Source: RYN-230 sp963717125
Lineage (GTDB): Bacteria > Actinomycetota > Actinomycetes > Streptosporangiales > Streptosporangiaceae
NCBI GenBank assembly: GCA_963717125.1
Contig: CAVQVG010000015.1
Span: forward strand, 620,001-684,000
DNA: 64,000 bases
Direction of reading: 5' to 3'
The stretch's first letter is position 1. Each line of letters opens with the position of its first letter. The notes under the pieces were generated by a model, which was not told where the DNA came from, searched no databases, and worked only from the letters and a program-made list of their open reading frames with translations. The position numbers and the translations under genes are program-made. Shown one piece after another: positions 43,249 through 52,636 of this stretch.

Positions 43249-44811
43249 ATGAGCACCTTTATCTCAGAACCCGGTACCCGGCTCGGCGGCCGCTACCGGC
43301 TCGAGGACCGGATGGACGACAGCGGCGGCTGGTCGGCCTGGAAGGCTATCGACGAGACGCTGGCCCGGCCGGTCTCGGTCCTGACGTTCGCGCCGGGCTT
43401 CCCACGGATCCGTGAGGTGCTCACCGCGGCCCGCGCCGCGAGCAGGCTCACCGACGCCCGGCTGGCCCAGGTCTTCGACGTCGAGGATGACTGGGACCAG
43501 GCCTACGTGGTGATGGAGTGGGTGGCCGGCGACTCGCTGGACGACCTGCTGTCCGACGGCCCGGTAGAGCCGGCCCGGGGCGCCGAGATCGTGGCCGAGG
43601 CGGCCGAGGCGCTGGCCGCCGCGCACGCGGCCGGCGTGGCGCACCTGTGCCTGACCCCGCAGTCGCTGCGCTGGACGCCGGGCGGCGGGGTGAAGGTGCT
43701 CGGCGTCGGCATCGACGCGGCCCTGGCCGACGTCACCGCGGACGACCCGGCCCTGGCCGACACGCGCGGCCTGGCCATGCTCTTGTACGCGGCGCTGACC
43801 CACTACTGGCCCGGGCCGGGCATGGGCACCCTGCCGCCGGCCCCGCTGGCCGACGGCAAGCCGTGCAGCCCGCACCAGGTGTGCGCCGGCGTCCCGGCCC
43901 CCATCGACGAGGTGACCTGCCAGGCGCTGTTCCAGCTCGAGCGGCGCCGCGGCCCGGTGCTGACCACCCCGGGCCTGCTCGCGGACGCCCTGTTCGAGGT
44001 CATCCCGGCGCCGATGGCCCCACCGCCGGCCGCCGCACCGGCCTGGTCGGGCTTCACCCCGAACTACCAGCCCGACTCCGGGCCCGCCGAATACGCGGGG
44101 GGCGGCGGCTGGGCGCCGCCGGGACCGCGCCCGCAGCAGCGCCGGCCTCCCCGGCCGCCGGGCAACCGGACGCCGGTCAGCCGGGCCGTGCTGGCGCTGA
44201 TCGTGCTGCTCGTGCTGGCGGCCATCGGCACCGGGCTGTACAGCCTGAGCCGCAACAAGGGCGGCGGCGCGGGCGCCGGGCCGAGCGCCTCGTCGGGCGG
44301 CCACTCGACCAGCCCGGCCACCGGGAACGCCGTGCTCACGCCGGTCAAGGCGGGCGGCTTCGACGCGCTCGGCCTGGCCAACGATCCGGGCAACGAGGAC
44401 AACGGCGGGGCCGGCAACGCCATCGACAGCAACCCGTCAACGGCCTGGCACACCCAGTTCTACGACGGCAACCCGGTCTTCGGCGGCCTGAAGAAGGGCA
44501 CCGGCCTGATCCTGGACATGGGCAAGCCGGTTCGGCTGAGCTCGGTGCAGCTCACGTTCGGCCCGGCCGCGGGGGCCAACGTGAGCATCGAGGTCGGCAG
44601 CAGCAACACCGTCTCGCCGCAGGGCCTGGCCTCGTTCACCAAGGTGGCCAAGGAGAAGAACGTCGGCGCGGGCACCCAGACGTTCCAGACCAGCAGTTCC
44701 GCGTCCGGGCAGTACGTGCTGATCTGGTTCACCAAGCTGCCGCCGCTGGCCGGCAGCAACGGTCAGTTCGAGGCGTTCATCTACAACATCGTCCTGCACG
44801 GATCGGGCTGA
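43249..44811 (+). CDS. Membrane pseudokinase with extracellular discoidin-like domain (520 aa)
   Basis: Residues 10-265 follow a PknB-type kinase fold but the active site is lost: the VAxK Lys is replaced (PVSVLTFAPG), HRDLKPxN reads HLCLTPQSLRW and DFG reads LGVGI. A Pro-rich linker, a transmembrane helix (VLALIVLLVLAAIGTGLYSL) and an extracellular F5/8-type C-like domain (NPSTAWHTQFYDGNP...VRLSSVQLTFGPAAGANV) follow. It matches the pseudokinase and sensor parts fused to MurJ in mycobacteria, here as a separate gene next to murJ. It probably docks an FHA protein to regulate lipid II flipping. Confidence 0.85.
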   Translation: MSTFISEPGTRLGGRYRLEDRMDDSGGWSAWKAIDETLARPVSVLTFAPGFPRIREVLTAARAASRLTDARLAQVFDVEDDWDQAYVVMEWVAGDSLDDLLSDGPVEPARGAEIVAEAAEALAAAHAAGVAHLCLTPQSLRWTPGGGVKVLGVGIDAALADVTADDPALADTRGLAMLLYAALTHYWPGPGMGTLPPAPLADGKPCSPHQVCAGVPAPIDEVTCQALFQLERRRGPVLTTPGLLADALFEVIPAPMAPPPAAAPAWSGFTPNYQPDSGPAEYAGGGGWAPPGPRPQQRRPPRPPGNRTPVSRAVLALIVLLVLAAIGTGLYSLSRNKGGGAGAGPSASSGGHSTSPATGNAVLTPVKAGGFDALGLANDPGNEDNGGAGNAIDSNPSTAWHTQFYDGNPVFGGLKKGTGLILDMGKPVRLSSVQLTFGPAAGANVSIEVGSSNTVSPQGLASFTKVAKEKNVGAGTQTFQTSSSASGQYVLIWFTKLPPLAGSNGQFEAFIYNIVLHGSG

Positions 44812-44814
44812 CCC

Positions 44815-45459
44815 GTGGCCGGCCAGCCCGGCCCGGCGCTATCCGGCCCCTGGGGCGCGCCGCAGGCCGAGCCGCCCGATGCCGAGTTGCTGCGCCGTCA
44901 TGTGACCGGCGACGCGGAGGCGTTCGGCCAATTGTTCCTGCGCCATCGCGATCGGCTGTGGGCCGTGGCGCTACGGACGCTGGGGGACGCGGACGAGGCC
45001 GCCGATGCGCTGCAGGACGCGATGATCTCGGCGTTCCGGCGCGCGGCGGATTTCCGCGGCGAGTCGGCCGTCACCACCTGGCTGCACCGGATCGTGGTGA
45101 ACGCCTGCCTGGACCGGATGCGCCGCCGGGCCGCCCGGCCGGTGGCGAGCGGGGAGCAGGACCTGGACCTGCTGGCCCGGACGCCGCAGGCCGGTCCGGA
45201 CCCGGACGTCGCGCTGGACGTGCTGGCCGCGCTGCGCACGCTGGTCCCGGAGCAGCGGGCCGCGCTCGTCATGGTGGACATGCTCGGCTACTCGGTGGCG
45301 GATACCGCGGAGATCCTCGGCGTCTCCCCCGGCACGGTCAAGAGCCGGTGCGCCCGGGGCCGGGCCCGGCTGCTGCCGCAACTGGCACATCTGCGGAACC
45401 AGCCGGGCGTACCGCGCGTCTCACCTCCAGCGGAAGGAGCGGGTGAAGACCAGTCATGA
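44815..45459 (+). CDS. sigM: ECF RNA polymerase sigma factor SigM
   Basis: Region 2 reads EAFGQLFLRHRDRLWAVALR and DEAADALQDAMISAFRRAAD; region 4 is LPEQRAALVMVDMLGYSV-like (here LVPEQRAALVMVDML) with a final VSPGTVKSRCARGRARL. It is ECF-type, 214 aa, starting at GTG 44815, 4 bp after the pseudokinase stop. The stop overlaps the anti-sigma start by 4 bp. SigM in this position is conserved in actinobacteria and is linked to oxidative and envelope stress. Confidence 0.9.
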   Translation: MAGQPGPALSGPWGAPQAEPPDAELLRRHVTGDAEAFGQLFLRHRDRLWAVALRTLGDADEAADALQDAMISAFRRAADFRGESAVTTWLHRIVVNACLDRMRRRAARPVASGEQDLDLLARTPQAGPDPDVALDVLAALRTLVPEQRAALVMVDMLGYSVADTAEILGVSPGTVKSRCARGRARLLPQLAHLRNQPGVPRVSPPAEGAGEDQS

Positions 45460-46319
45460 GTGGGCACGTGGACGCGGAGTCCCTGGCGCTGTGCGCCGAG
45501 GGGCAGCTCAGCCGCCGCCGGACGGTACGGGTCCGCACCCACCTGGCCGGCTGCGCGGAGTGTGCCCGCACCGCCGCCGCGCTGGCCGGGGTGACCACGC
45601 GGCTCAGCCAGGTACCGGTCCCGCCGATGCCCGCCGCGGTGGCCGCCCGGCTGGACGCGGCGCTGAGCGCCGAATCGGCCCGCCGCGCGGCCTCGCCGGC
45701 CGCCCCGCCCACGTCGGCCGCCCCGCCCACGCCGGCCGCCCCGCCCGCGCCGGAACCGCGGCCGCCCCGGCGCGGCCCGCTCTGGTCGCCGCGCGCGCTG
45801 CGCATCCTGGCCGTGACCGGCGCGACCCTGGTCGTGGCGGGCGGGGCCGGCTACGCGGTGAGCCAGTTCTCCGGGTCCGGTTCCTCGTCCTCGGCTTCGT
45901 CCAGCTCCGGAACGGCCCCTTCCCCGGTCCCGGCGGCGGGGCGCCACTCCGCGGTCGAGGGCGCGCCCAACGTGTCGTCGCCTGGCTCGCGGGTGATTCA
46001 CCCGCACACGAGTCCCAACGCGCCCAGCAGCGTCCCCCGGTATGTGCGGACCGGCACCGACTACCGGCACGGCACGCTCGCCGCGCAGGCCAAGAGCACG
46101 CTGGCCGAGTACACCGTGCCCGGCTTCAGCGGATCGGCCATGCTGCCCGCCAGCCGTGTCCCGGCCGCGGTGCGGAGCTGCGTCAGCCACGTCGCGCGGG
46201 GCCGCCCGGTGCGGCTGGTGGACCTGGCGCGGTACCAGCAGCGGCCGGCCATCGTGATCGTGCTCGGCCACTCGGACACGGTCACCGTGGTCAGCTACGC
46301 CTGCCACCCGCTGCACTGA
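45456..46319 (+). CDS. Anti-sigma factor with zinc-finger N-terminus (287 aa)
   Basis: The N-terminal motif RTHLAGCAECARTAAALAGV has His-x3-Cys-x2-Cys of a ZAS anti-sigma domain. After a Pro/Ala linker comes a single transmembrane helix (ILAVTGATLVVAGGAGYAV) and a low-complexity extracellular domain. It is overlapped by the sigM stop (ATGA), so it should hold SigM at the membrane until a signal arrives. Confidence 0.88.
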   Translation: MSGHVDAESLALCAEGQLSRRRTVRVRTHLAGCAECARTAAALAGVTTRLSQVPVPPMPAAVAARLDAALSAESARRAASPAAPPTSAAPPTPAAPPAPEPRPPRRGPLWSPRALRILAVTGATLVVAGGAGYAVSQFSGSGSSSSASSSSGTAPSPVPAAGRHSAVEGAPNVSSPGSRVIHPHTSPNAPSSVPRYVRTGTDYRHGTLAAQAKSTLAEYTVPGFSGSAMLPASRVPAAVRSCVSHVARGRPVRLVDLARYQQRPAIVIVLGHSDTVTVVSYACHPLH

Positions 46320-46440
46320 GCGCCTTTGCCTGTGACTTCGGGGCCAACCACGGGATAATGCCTGCGAGGGGGTATGGGCGCCAGGGAATCTGTGCGCCCT
46401 AGGATCCGTTGACACCCCCGGACGGGAAGGGCGATCAATC

Positions 46441-47367
46441 GTGGTACGGGAAGTCATCATCATCGGCTCGGGTCCGGCTGGCTACACGGCGGCGGTCTAC
46501 GCGGCGCGGGCCAAGCTGTCCCCGCTGGTGTTCGAGGGTTCGGTCACCGCCGGCGGCGCGCTCATGCAGACCACCGACGTGGAGAACTTCCCGGGCTTCC
46601 CGGACGGCGTGCTCGGCCCCGACCTGATGGACTCGATGCGCAAGCAGGCCGAGCGCTTCGGCGCGGAACTCATCGCGGACGACGTGACCGAGGTCGACCT
46701 GGCCGGCACGCCCAAGGTGATCAAGACGGCCAGCGAGACCTACCAGGCCCGCACCGTGATCGTGGCCACCGGCTCGCGCTACCGCGAACTGGTCGTCGAG
46801 GGCGAGAAGCGGCTGTCCGGGCACGGCGTGTCCTGGTGCGCGACCTGCGACGGCTTCTTCTTCCGCGAGCTCGACATCGCCGTGGTCGGCGGGGGTGACT
46901 CGGCCATGGAGGAAGCAACGTTCCTGACCCGGTTCGCCAAGTCGGTGACCATCATCCACCGCCGGGACCAGCTGCGCGCATCCAAGATCATGCAGGACCG
47001 GGCGTTCGGCAACCCGAAGATCAGCTTCCGGTGGAACAGCGAGGTGGCCGAGGTGCTCGGCGACGCCAAGGTCACCGGGCTCCGGCTGCGTGACACGCAG
47101 ACCGGCGAGGAGAGCGCGATCGGGGTGAACGGCCTGTTCGTCGCCATCGGGCACGACCCGCGCAGCGAACTGTTCGCCGCCCAGCTGCCGATGGACAAGG
47201 AGGGTTACCTCCTGGTCGAGCAGCCGAGCACGCGCACCGGCGTGGACGGGGTGTTCGCCTGCGGCGACGTGGTCAACCACACGTACCGCCAGGCCGTCAC
47301 GGCCGCGGGCACCGGATGTGCCGCCGCGCTGGACGCGGAGCGGTGGCTCGCGGACCACGAGTCCTGA
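46441..47367 (+). CDS. trxB: Thioredoxin reductase
   Basis: The FAD motif GSGPAGYTAAVYAARA, redox-active WCATCDGFFF (Cys-x2-Cys), NADPH motif GGGDSAMEEATFL and C-terminal GVDGVFACGDVVNH are intact. It starts at GTG 46441 and yields 308 aa. It reduces thioredoxin (next gene) with NADPH. Confidence 0.96.
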   Translation: MVREVIIIGSGPAGYTAAVYAARAKLSPLVFEGSVTAGGALMQTTDVENFPGFPDGVLGPDLMDSMRKQAERFGAELIADDVTEVDLAGTPKVIKTASETYQARTVIVATGSRYRELVVEGEKRLSGHGVSWCATCDGFFFRELDIAVVGGGDSAMEEATFLTRFAKSVTIIHRRDQLRASKIMQDRAFGNPKISFRWNSEVAEVLGDAKVTGLRLRDTQTGEESAIGVNGLFVAIGHDPRSELFAAQLPMDKEGYLLVEQPSTRTGVDGVFACGDVVNHTYRQAVTAAGTGCAAALDAERWLADHES

Positions 47368-47399
47368 GCAGCAGAGACAACGGAAAGGAAATAACCGCC

Positions 47400-47723
47400 G
47401 TGGGCGTAACCAAGATCGTGACCGATGCGACCTTCGATGAGGAAGTCGTCAAGAACAGCAAGCCGGTCATCGTGGACTACTGGGCCGAATGGTGCGGCCC
47501 GTGCCGCATGGTTGCCCCGGTCCTTGAGGAGATCGCCAAGGAGCACGCCGACAAGATCGACGTGGTCAAGCTGAACATCGAGGAGAACCCGCAGACCGCG
47601 CAGAAGTACGGGATCATGCTGATCCCGACGCTGAACGTGTTCTCCGGCGGCGAGGTCGTCAAGCAGGTGGTCGGGGCCAAGTCCAAGTCCGCCCTGCTCA
47701 AGGAACTGGCCGACTTCATCTGA
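47400..47723 (+). CDS. trxA: Thioredoxin
   Basis: The active site YWAEWCGPCRMVAPVLEEIA is canonical; the protein is 107 aa. GTG 47400 (V of VGVTKIVTD) has GGAAAGGAAATAACCGCC upstream and is preferred over a longer frame. It is co-transcribed with trxB and reduces disulfides in the cytoplasm. Confidence 0.95.
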   Translation: MGVTKIVTDATFDEEVVKNSKPVIVDYWAEWCGPCRMVAPVLEEIAKEHADKIDVVKLNIEENPQTAQKYGIMLIPTLNVFSGGEVVKQVVGAKSKSALLKELADFI

Positions 47724-47761
47724 GCCAGGCTCACCCGGGCGCCGGCCCGGACATCCGGACC

Positions 47762-48286
47762 ATGGCGTCCCGGGTGGTGTACGAGGACGCCCACATCGTG
47801 TTGCGCTGCGACGAGATCGAGCGCCGGGACGGCAGCCGGGGCACCTACGCCGTGGTGGACAAGCCCGACTTCGCGCTGGTGATCCCGGCCGAGGCGGACC
47901 GGTTCTGCCTGGTCGAGGAGTTCCGGTACCCGGTCGGGCGGCGCACCTGGTCGTTTCCGCAGGGCGGGTTCCCTGGGCGGCAGACAGGGGACCCCGAGGA
48001 ACTAGGCCGGCTCGAACTGGCCCAGGAGACCGGCCTGCGGGCCTGCCGGCTCACCCTGCTCGGCTACCTGCACTGCGCGCACGGCACCAGCAGCCAGGGC
48101 TTCCACGCCTACCTGGCCACCGGGCTGACCCAGGGCGAACCGGACCGGGAACTGTCCGAGCAGGACATGCGGCAGCGCTGGGTGACCCGCGGCGAATTCA
48201 AGGACATGATTCGCAACGCCCTCATCCTGGACGACTCAACCGTCGCCGCCTACTCGCTGCTGATGCTGCACGAAGAGCGCCGTTAG
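47762..48286 (+). CDS. NUDIX-family hydrolase (174 aa)
   Basis: The fold is recognisable (ADRFCLVEEFRYPVGRRTWS, then FPQGGFPG) as an ADP-sugar or nucleotide hydrolase. The box is degenerate: GDPEELGRLELAQETGLRA replaces the canonical REL..EETG by LEL..QETG, so the second metal Glu is Gln. Catalytic activity is uncertain. It may be a housekeeping relative of ADP-ribose pyrophosphatase. Confidence 0.75.
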   Translation: MASRVVYEDAHIVLRCDEIERRDGSRGTYAVVDKPDFALVIPAEADRFCLVEEFRYPVGRRTWSFPQGGFPGRQTGDPEELGRLELAQETGLRACRLTLLGYLHCAHGTSSQGFHAYLATGLTQGEPDRELSEQDMRQRWVTRGEFKDMIRNALILDDSTVAAYSLLMLHEERR

Positions 48287-48309
48287 GCAGGCTGGGAGCG
48301 CGGCGCCGC

Positions 48310-48927
48310 TCAGGCGAGGCGGAGGGCGCGCTCCGGGCTGACCGAGCCGAGCAGCCGTTCCAGGGCCACCTCGACGTCCTCCCGCCAGGACACGGCGGTC
48401 TTCAGCTCCAGCCGCAGCCGCGGGTAGTGCAGGTGCGGCCGGACCGTCTTGAACCCCACCGCGAGCAGGTAGTCCGCGGGCAGCACACAGGACAGGCCCT
48501 CGGAACGCAGGTCGCCGAACGCCTCGATGGCCTTCACCCCGCGCCGGGTCAGGTCCTTGGCCACGCCCTGCACCAGCATCCGGCCCAGGCCGCCGCCGGT
48601 GAACTCGCTCATGATGTTCGCCGTCATCAGCAGCACCGCGTCCGCGCTCACCGGGCTGGTCGGGAACGCCAGCGACCGCGGCACGTACATCGGGGGCGCG
48701 TAGAGCACGTAGCCGGCCGGCGCGCCGTCCACATAGGCGATCTTCCCGCAACTGCCCCACTCGAGCAGCGTCGAGGAGATCCAGGCTTCCTTTTCCAGCG
48801 CCGGGTCGCCCACCTCTTCGGCCCGCGCGTGGTTCACCGGGTCGAGTTCCCAGAAGACACACCGGCGGCACCGCTTGGGCAGATCGTCCAGATTGTCCAG
48901 GGTGACGCTGACGAGACGGCGCGGCAC
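48310..48927 (-). CDS. GNAT-family acetyltransferase (205 aa)
   Basis: The acetyl-CoA binding motif appears as EFTGGGLGRMLVQGVAKDLT (R/Q-x-x-G-x-G/A type) after a beta-sheet core KIAYVDGAPAGYVLYAPP, and a Cys-rich CRRCVFWEL start. It belongs to a family seen near trxA/parAB in actinobacteria. The acceptor substrate is not known. Confidence 0.8.
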   Translation of the reverse strand: MPRRLVSVTLDNLDDLPKRCRRCVFWELDPVNHARAEEVGDPALEKEAWISSTLLEWGSCGKIAYVDGAPAGYVLYAPPMYVPRSLAFPTSPVSADAVLLMTANIMSEFTGGGLGRMLVQGVAKDLTRRGVKAIEAFGDLRSEGLSCVLPADYLLAVGFKTVRPHLHYPRLRLELKTAVSWREDVEVALERLLGSVSPERALRLA

Positions 48928-49046
48928 TGGCCCAACCCCTGGTATTCATGGCGGCGGATTAGCACCGCGAGTTCGCTGAGCGTGCCCGGCAGCGGGCCCG
49001 TACCCTGACATGGTACCCACCGACCCCTGGAGCGGCTGTGTCATTC

Positions 49047-49442
49047 GTGGGCCGGGCGGTCCAGTAGGCGCTCGACCTGATCACCAAGATCTTCGTGGAT
49101 CCCGGCGACGTGGTGCTGGCCGAGGGCCCCACATACGTGGGGGCGTTGGGCACATTCGTGTCTTATGAGGCGGATGTGATCCATGTGCCGATGGATGACC
49201 ACGGGCTGATTCCGGCCGCGCTGGCCGAGGCGCTGGCCCGGCTGGCCGGCGCCGGGCGGCGGGCCAAGTTCCTCTACACGTGCCCGTCATTCCACAACCC
49301 GGCCGGGGTGAGCGTCCGAGTCGCGCCGCGCCGAGATCCTGGGCATCTGCCAGCGAGCAGGCCTGCCGGTGGTCGAGGACAACCCGTACGGGCTGCTCGG
49401 CCTGCCGCGAACTGCTCCGCATCGCCGCGGCGCGGGGCGATT
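49047..49442 (+). pseudogene. Fragment of a PLP-dependent aminotransferase (MocR/class I-II type)
   Basis: The frame from 49068 reads ALDLITKIFVDPGDVVLAEG, PTYVGALGTFVSYEADVIHV and CPSFHNPAGV, the middle of the large domain. A TAG at 49065 stands where a conserved Gln is expected before ALDL. An extra C near 49317 shifts the frame, after which ESRRAEILGICQRAGLPVVE and DNPYGLLGLP continue in another frame. The catalytic Lys segment and the C-terminus are missing. It is a decayed gene. Confidence 0.8.
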
Positions 49443-49453
49443 AAGCTCGGCGC

Positions 49454-50485
49454 GTGACTTCAGGTAAGAGTTTCGGCAGTGACAACCACGCGGGCGCGCA
49501 CGAGGCGGTGCTGCGGATGCTCGGCGCCGCCAACGCCGGTGACGCCCACGCGTACGGCGACGACCCGTGGACCGAGCGGGTAAGCCAGGATCTGTGTGCG
49601 CGGTTCGGCGCCGCGTCCGCGTACTTCGTGTTCAACGGGACGGGCGCGAACATGCTCGGCCTGAGCCTGCTGGTGCGCCCCTATGAGGCGGTCATCTGCA
49701 CCGAGTCGGCGCACCTGAACACCGACGAGTGCGGGGCGCCGGAGCGACTGCTCGGCAGCAAGCTGCTCACGGTGGCCACGCCGGACGGGAAGCTGACCCC
49801 GTCGCTAGTCGCTGGGCGGCTGGGCGGCCGGGGCGATGAGCACCGAGCTCAGCCACGGGCCGTGTGCCTCACCCAGTCCACCGAGCTAGGTACCTGCTAT
49901 TCGCTGGCTGAGGTCGCCGCGCTGGGTGAGTTCTGTCGCGGCAGCGGGCTGCGGCTGTACATCGACGGCGCCCGGCTGGCCAATGCGGCCGCCTACCTGC
50001 GCTGCTCGCTGGCCGACCTGGCCGCCCAGGCGGACGTGCTCAGCTTTGGCGGAACCAAGAACGGCGCGCTCGCCGCCGAGGCGGTCATCGTAATGAACCC
50101 GGACCTGACCGAAGCCGTGCCGTTCCAGCGCAAGCAACTGCTCCAGCTCGGCTCGAAGATGCGCTTCTTCGCCGCCCAGTTTGCCGGCCTGCTGGAGAAC
50201 GAGACCTGGCTGGCCAATGCCGCCCGGGCCAACCTGATGGCGCAACGGCTGGCCGAGGGGCTGCGCGACATGCCCGGCGTGACCCAGCGGTACCCCGTCC
50301 AGTCCAACTCCGTTTTCGCCGCACTCGACCCGCGCCTCATCGAGCCGCTGCAGCGCGAGTGGGGCTTTTACGTCTGGGACGAGCAGGCGAACGTGGTCCG
50401 GCTGATGACCGCCTTCAACACCACAGCCGCCGATGTCGATGCGTTTCTGGCCAGCGTGCGTGAGGTCAGCCTGTCCCGCGTCTGA
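49454..50485 (+). CDS. Threonine aldolase / beta-eliminating lyase (343 aa)
   Basis: The fold-type I PLP enzyme has DNHAGAHEAVLRMLGAANAG, YGDDPWTERVSQDLCARFGA, FNGTGANMLGLSLLVRPYEA and LYIDGARLANAAAYL (cofactor Asp) with the Schiff-base Lys in SFGGTKNGALA. It converts threonine to glycine and acetaldehyde, or a related beta-hydroxy amino acid. GTG start at 49454. Its stop is 2 bp from parS. Confidence 0.9.
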   Translation: MTSGKSFGSDNHAGAHEAVLRMLGAANAGDAHAYGDDPWTERVSQDLCARFGAASAYFVFNGTGANMLGLSLLVRPYEAVICTESAHLNTDECGAPERLLGSKLLTVATPDGKLTPSLVAGRLGGRGDEHRAQPRAVCLTQSTELGTCYSLAEVAALGEFCRGSGLRLYIDGARLANAAAYLRCSLADLAAQADVLSFGGTKNGALAAEAVIVMNPDLTEAVPFQRKQLLQLGSKMRFFAAQFAGLLENETWLANAARANLMAQRLAEGLRDMPGVTQRYPVQSNSVFAALDPRLIEPLQREWGFYVWDEQANVVRLMTAFNTTAADVDAFLASVREVSLSRV

Positions 50486-50487
50486 CA

Positions 50488-50503
50488 TGTTTCACGTGAA
50501 ACA
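50488..50503. other. parS site (ParB binding)
   Basis: TGTTTCACGTGAAACA is identical to the consensus 16-bp parS palindrome. It is 3 bp after the threonine aldolase stop codon. ParB loads here and spreads to help segregate the chromosome origin. Confidence 0.93.
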
Positions 50504-50618
50504 GCGTCTCGTCCGGCCCTGAGTGCCTCGTGCCACCCAGTGTCTCGTGCCACCACCCAGTGTCTCGTGGCGCTGGTGTCGTGAGGCGCCGGTGTCGTTC
50601 GCGGTGGCCGGGCCGCGC

Positions 50619-52379
50619 TCAGGCGGCTTGGCTGGGTGGGCCGTGGCTGTGCAGGGTTCGGGTCTGGTCGGGGCTGGTGGCGGTAGTCGTGCCGTCGGCG
50701 TGCAGAGTGAGGGTCCAGCCCCATTGGTGCACGGCGATCAGATGATGGAAGGCGCACAACAGGACCAGGTTGGGAAGCGTGGTAGTGCCGCCCCTGGCCT
50801 TGGGTTTGAGGTGGTGCACGTGACAGGCGGCGGGTGGGGTGTCGCAGCCGGGGAAGGCGCAGTGCCGGTCGCGGGTGATGACGGCGCGGCGCAGGGCGCC
50901 GGTGATGAGGTTGGTGGGGGTGCCGGTGTCCAGCGGCAGGCTGGCCGAGGGGAACTGGGCGCCGGTGAGGCGGGTGCGCAGGAACGCGGCCAGCCCGCCC
51001 GGCCCGGACAGGACGCTGGCGGCGTGCCGGAGCAGGGTGTCCTGCAGCCGGGCCAGCGCGGCGGGGGGCAGCGGGGTGCGCGGGTTGGGACGGCCGGCTG
51101 GGCCGGTCTGACCGCAGCGGCAGCCGTCCCCATCCTGCCTGGTTTCGCCACCACGACCGGGCGCGAGGCTGTCACCACGACCGGGCGCGAGGCCGCTGCC
51201 TTGACCGGGCGCGAGGCCGCCAGCCCGGCTGGGGCCGGAACGGCCCCCGCAGGCGCAGCCGTCACGTAGGCCGGCCAGCAGCTCGGCGGCCAGGGCGGCG
51301 AGCGCGGCCTGGTCCACGGTCCCGGTGACGACCGGCGCGATTGCCGCATCGCACGCATAGCCCTGGGCGGCGCGGCCGGTCAGCCAGCCCGGCTGCCCCT
51401 CAGCCGCCGCCCGCGCCACCCGCGCCGCCTGGGCCGCCTGGGCGGCCTGCGCCGCCTGGTCGGCGTGGGCGGTGGTCCAGGCGGCTTCGGCGCCGGTGGC
51501 GCCGGGCAGGTCACGGAGCTGCTCTAAGGTCAGGTGCAGCTGGACCTGGGTGGGCTGCCCGGCCCGGCCGGGCAGGCACCCGGCGCCGGCCAGCCGCCGG
51601 CACGCCTCCTCCAGCGCGTCATGACGGCGCTGCGGCGCGGTCCGCACATCCTCGGGCCCGGCCTTCTTCCCCAGCGCCTCCAGCACCGCCGCCAGCGCGG
51701 CGGCGCAGGCCGGGGTCAGGTCGCCGTCGAGCACCCCGGCGCCGCCGAACGTCAGCCCCAGCCGCACCCGCCGCTCACCGAAACCCTCATCCCCACCCGG
51801 GCCGCCGCCGGGATCGGGGGCCGCCGTGCGGCGGCGTATCTCCTCCGCCAGCCCAGCCAGATCCGGCAGCGTCGCACCCCCGGCCGCCGCGGCCAGCAGG
51901 ATCTCATCCGCGTCATCGCGGCCGCCGCCGGGCAGCTGATCGGTCCAGGTACAGACGTGCCGCGCCCACGACGGGGAGAGCGCACCCGCAGCTAACGCCG
52001 CCCGGACCGCCGGGTGGCCATCAAGGCGTTTCACCCAGCCGACCGCACCGGCCGCCGCGCCGCCGGTGACCTGGGTCTGCCACTTCAGCCACGCCCGCGC
52101 CGTCTGCTGCCCATCATCCTCATGCGCCCCGCTGGCCGAGAACCCGCCCAGCATCCGGGCATGCGCCGCCGTATACGCCGACTCGGCCCGGGCCAGCTCC
52201 CGCAGGCACTCCGCCTGCACCACCCCCGGCAGGTCAGCAGCCGCGACGTCGTTGAGGAACGCCAGCCCAGCCCGCACAGCAGCCAGCGCCTCACCCACCG
52301 TTGACGGTTCTTGCCCGGTACACAACGCCAGCCACCTCCTCCCAGGCATAGGCCGTATCTCGAAGCTCTGTTCGAGCAT
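50619..52379 (-). CDS. DUF222/HNH endonuclease family protein (586 aa)
   Basis: The N-terminal 400 residues are the DUF222 (13E12-type) helical domain (AVRAGLAFLNDVAAADLPGV, ECLRELARAESAYTAAHARM). A low-complexity stretch with LAPGQGSGLAPGRGDSLAPG follows. The C-terminal HNH motif is RDRHCAFPGCDTPPAACHVH, then LNLVLLCAFHH-like residues (NLVLLCAFHHLIAVH). Such genes are mobile and abundant in actinobacteria. Met at 52379 is preferred over 52475. It sits between the two parS sites. Confidence 0.82.
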   Translation of the reverse strand: MLEQSFEIRPMPGRRWLALCTGQEPSTVGEALAAVRAGLAFLNDVAAADLPGVVQAECLRELARAESAYTAAHARMLGGFSASGAHEDDGQQTARAWLKWQTQVTGGAAAGAVGWVKRLDGHPAVRAALAAGALSPSWARHVCTWTDQLPGGGRDDADEILLAAAAGGATLPDLAGLAEEIRRRTAAPDPGGGPGGDEGFGERRVRLGLTFGGAGVLDGDLTPACAAALAAVLEALGKKAGPEDVRTAPQRRHDALEEACRRLAGAGCLPGRAGQPTQVQLHLTLEQLRDLPGATGAEAAWTTAHADQAAQAAQAAQAARVARAAAEGQPGWLTGRAAQGYACDAAIAPVVTGTVDQAALAALAAELLAGLRDGCACGGRSGPSRAGGLAPGQGSGLAPGRGDSLAPGRGGETRQDGDGCRCGQTGPAGRPNPRTPLPPAALARLQDTLLRHAASVLSGPGGLAAFLRTRLTGAQFPSASLPLDTGTPTNLITGALRRAVITRDRHCAFPGCDTPPAACHVHHLKPKARGGTTTLPNLVLLCAFHHLIAVHQWGWTLTLHADGTTTATSPDQTRTLHSHGPPSQAA

Positions 52380-52636
52380 AGCCGAGCCCGCCGACAAAAC
52401 CTCGCGTCCATCCCGCTGGGTCAATGCCGACCAGTGGGATGCCCGCGAAGACCGGCTGGGAGACGGAACCATCATCGCCGCCCGGGACCTATCCGCTCAG
52501 CGGAGACCATCTCGGCCGAGGCGCTGGGCCGGCTACCTCGATCGGGCCGACCAACTCAGCCACATCTGCCGGTCCAGCCGGGGACTCGCGGTGGTACCCC
52601 AACCCCGGGCTCAGCCCGGTCAGATCCACCGCCCAG

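Noticed and set aside
47762..48286. MutT-type active NUDIX enzyme
   Set aside because: The NUDIX box lacks the canonical Arg and one Glu, so a mutagenic-nucleotide hydrolase call is not supported.
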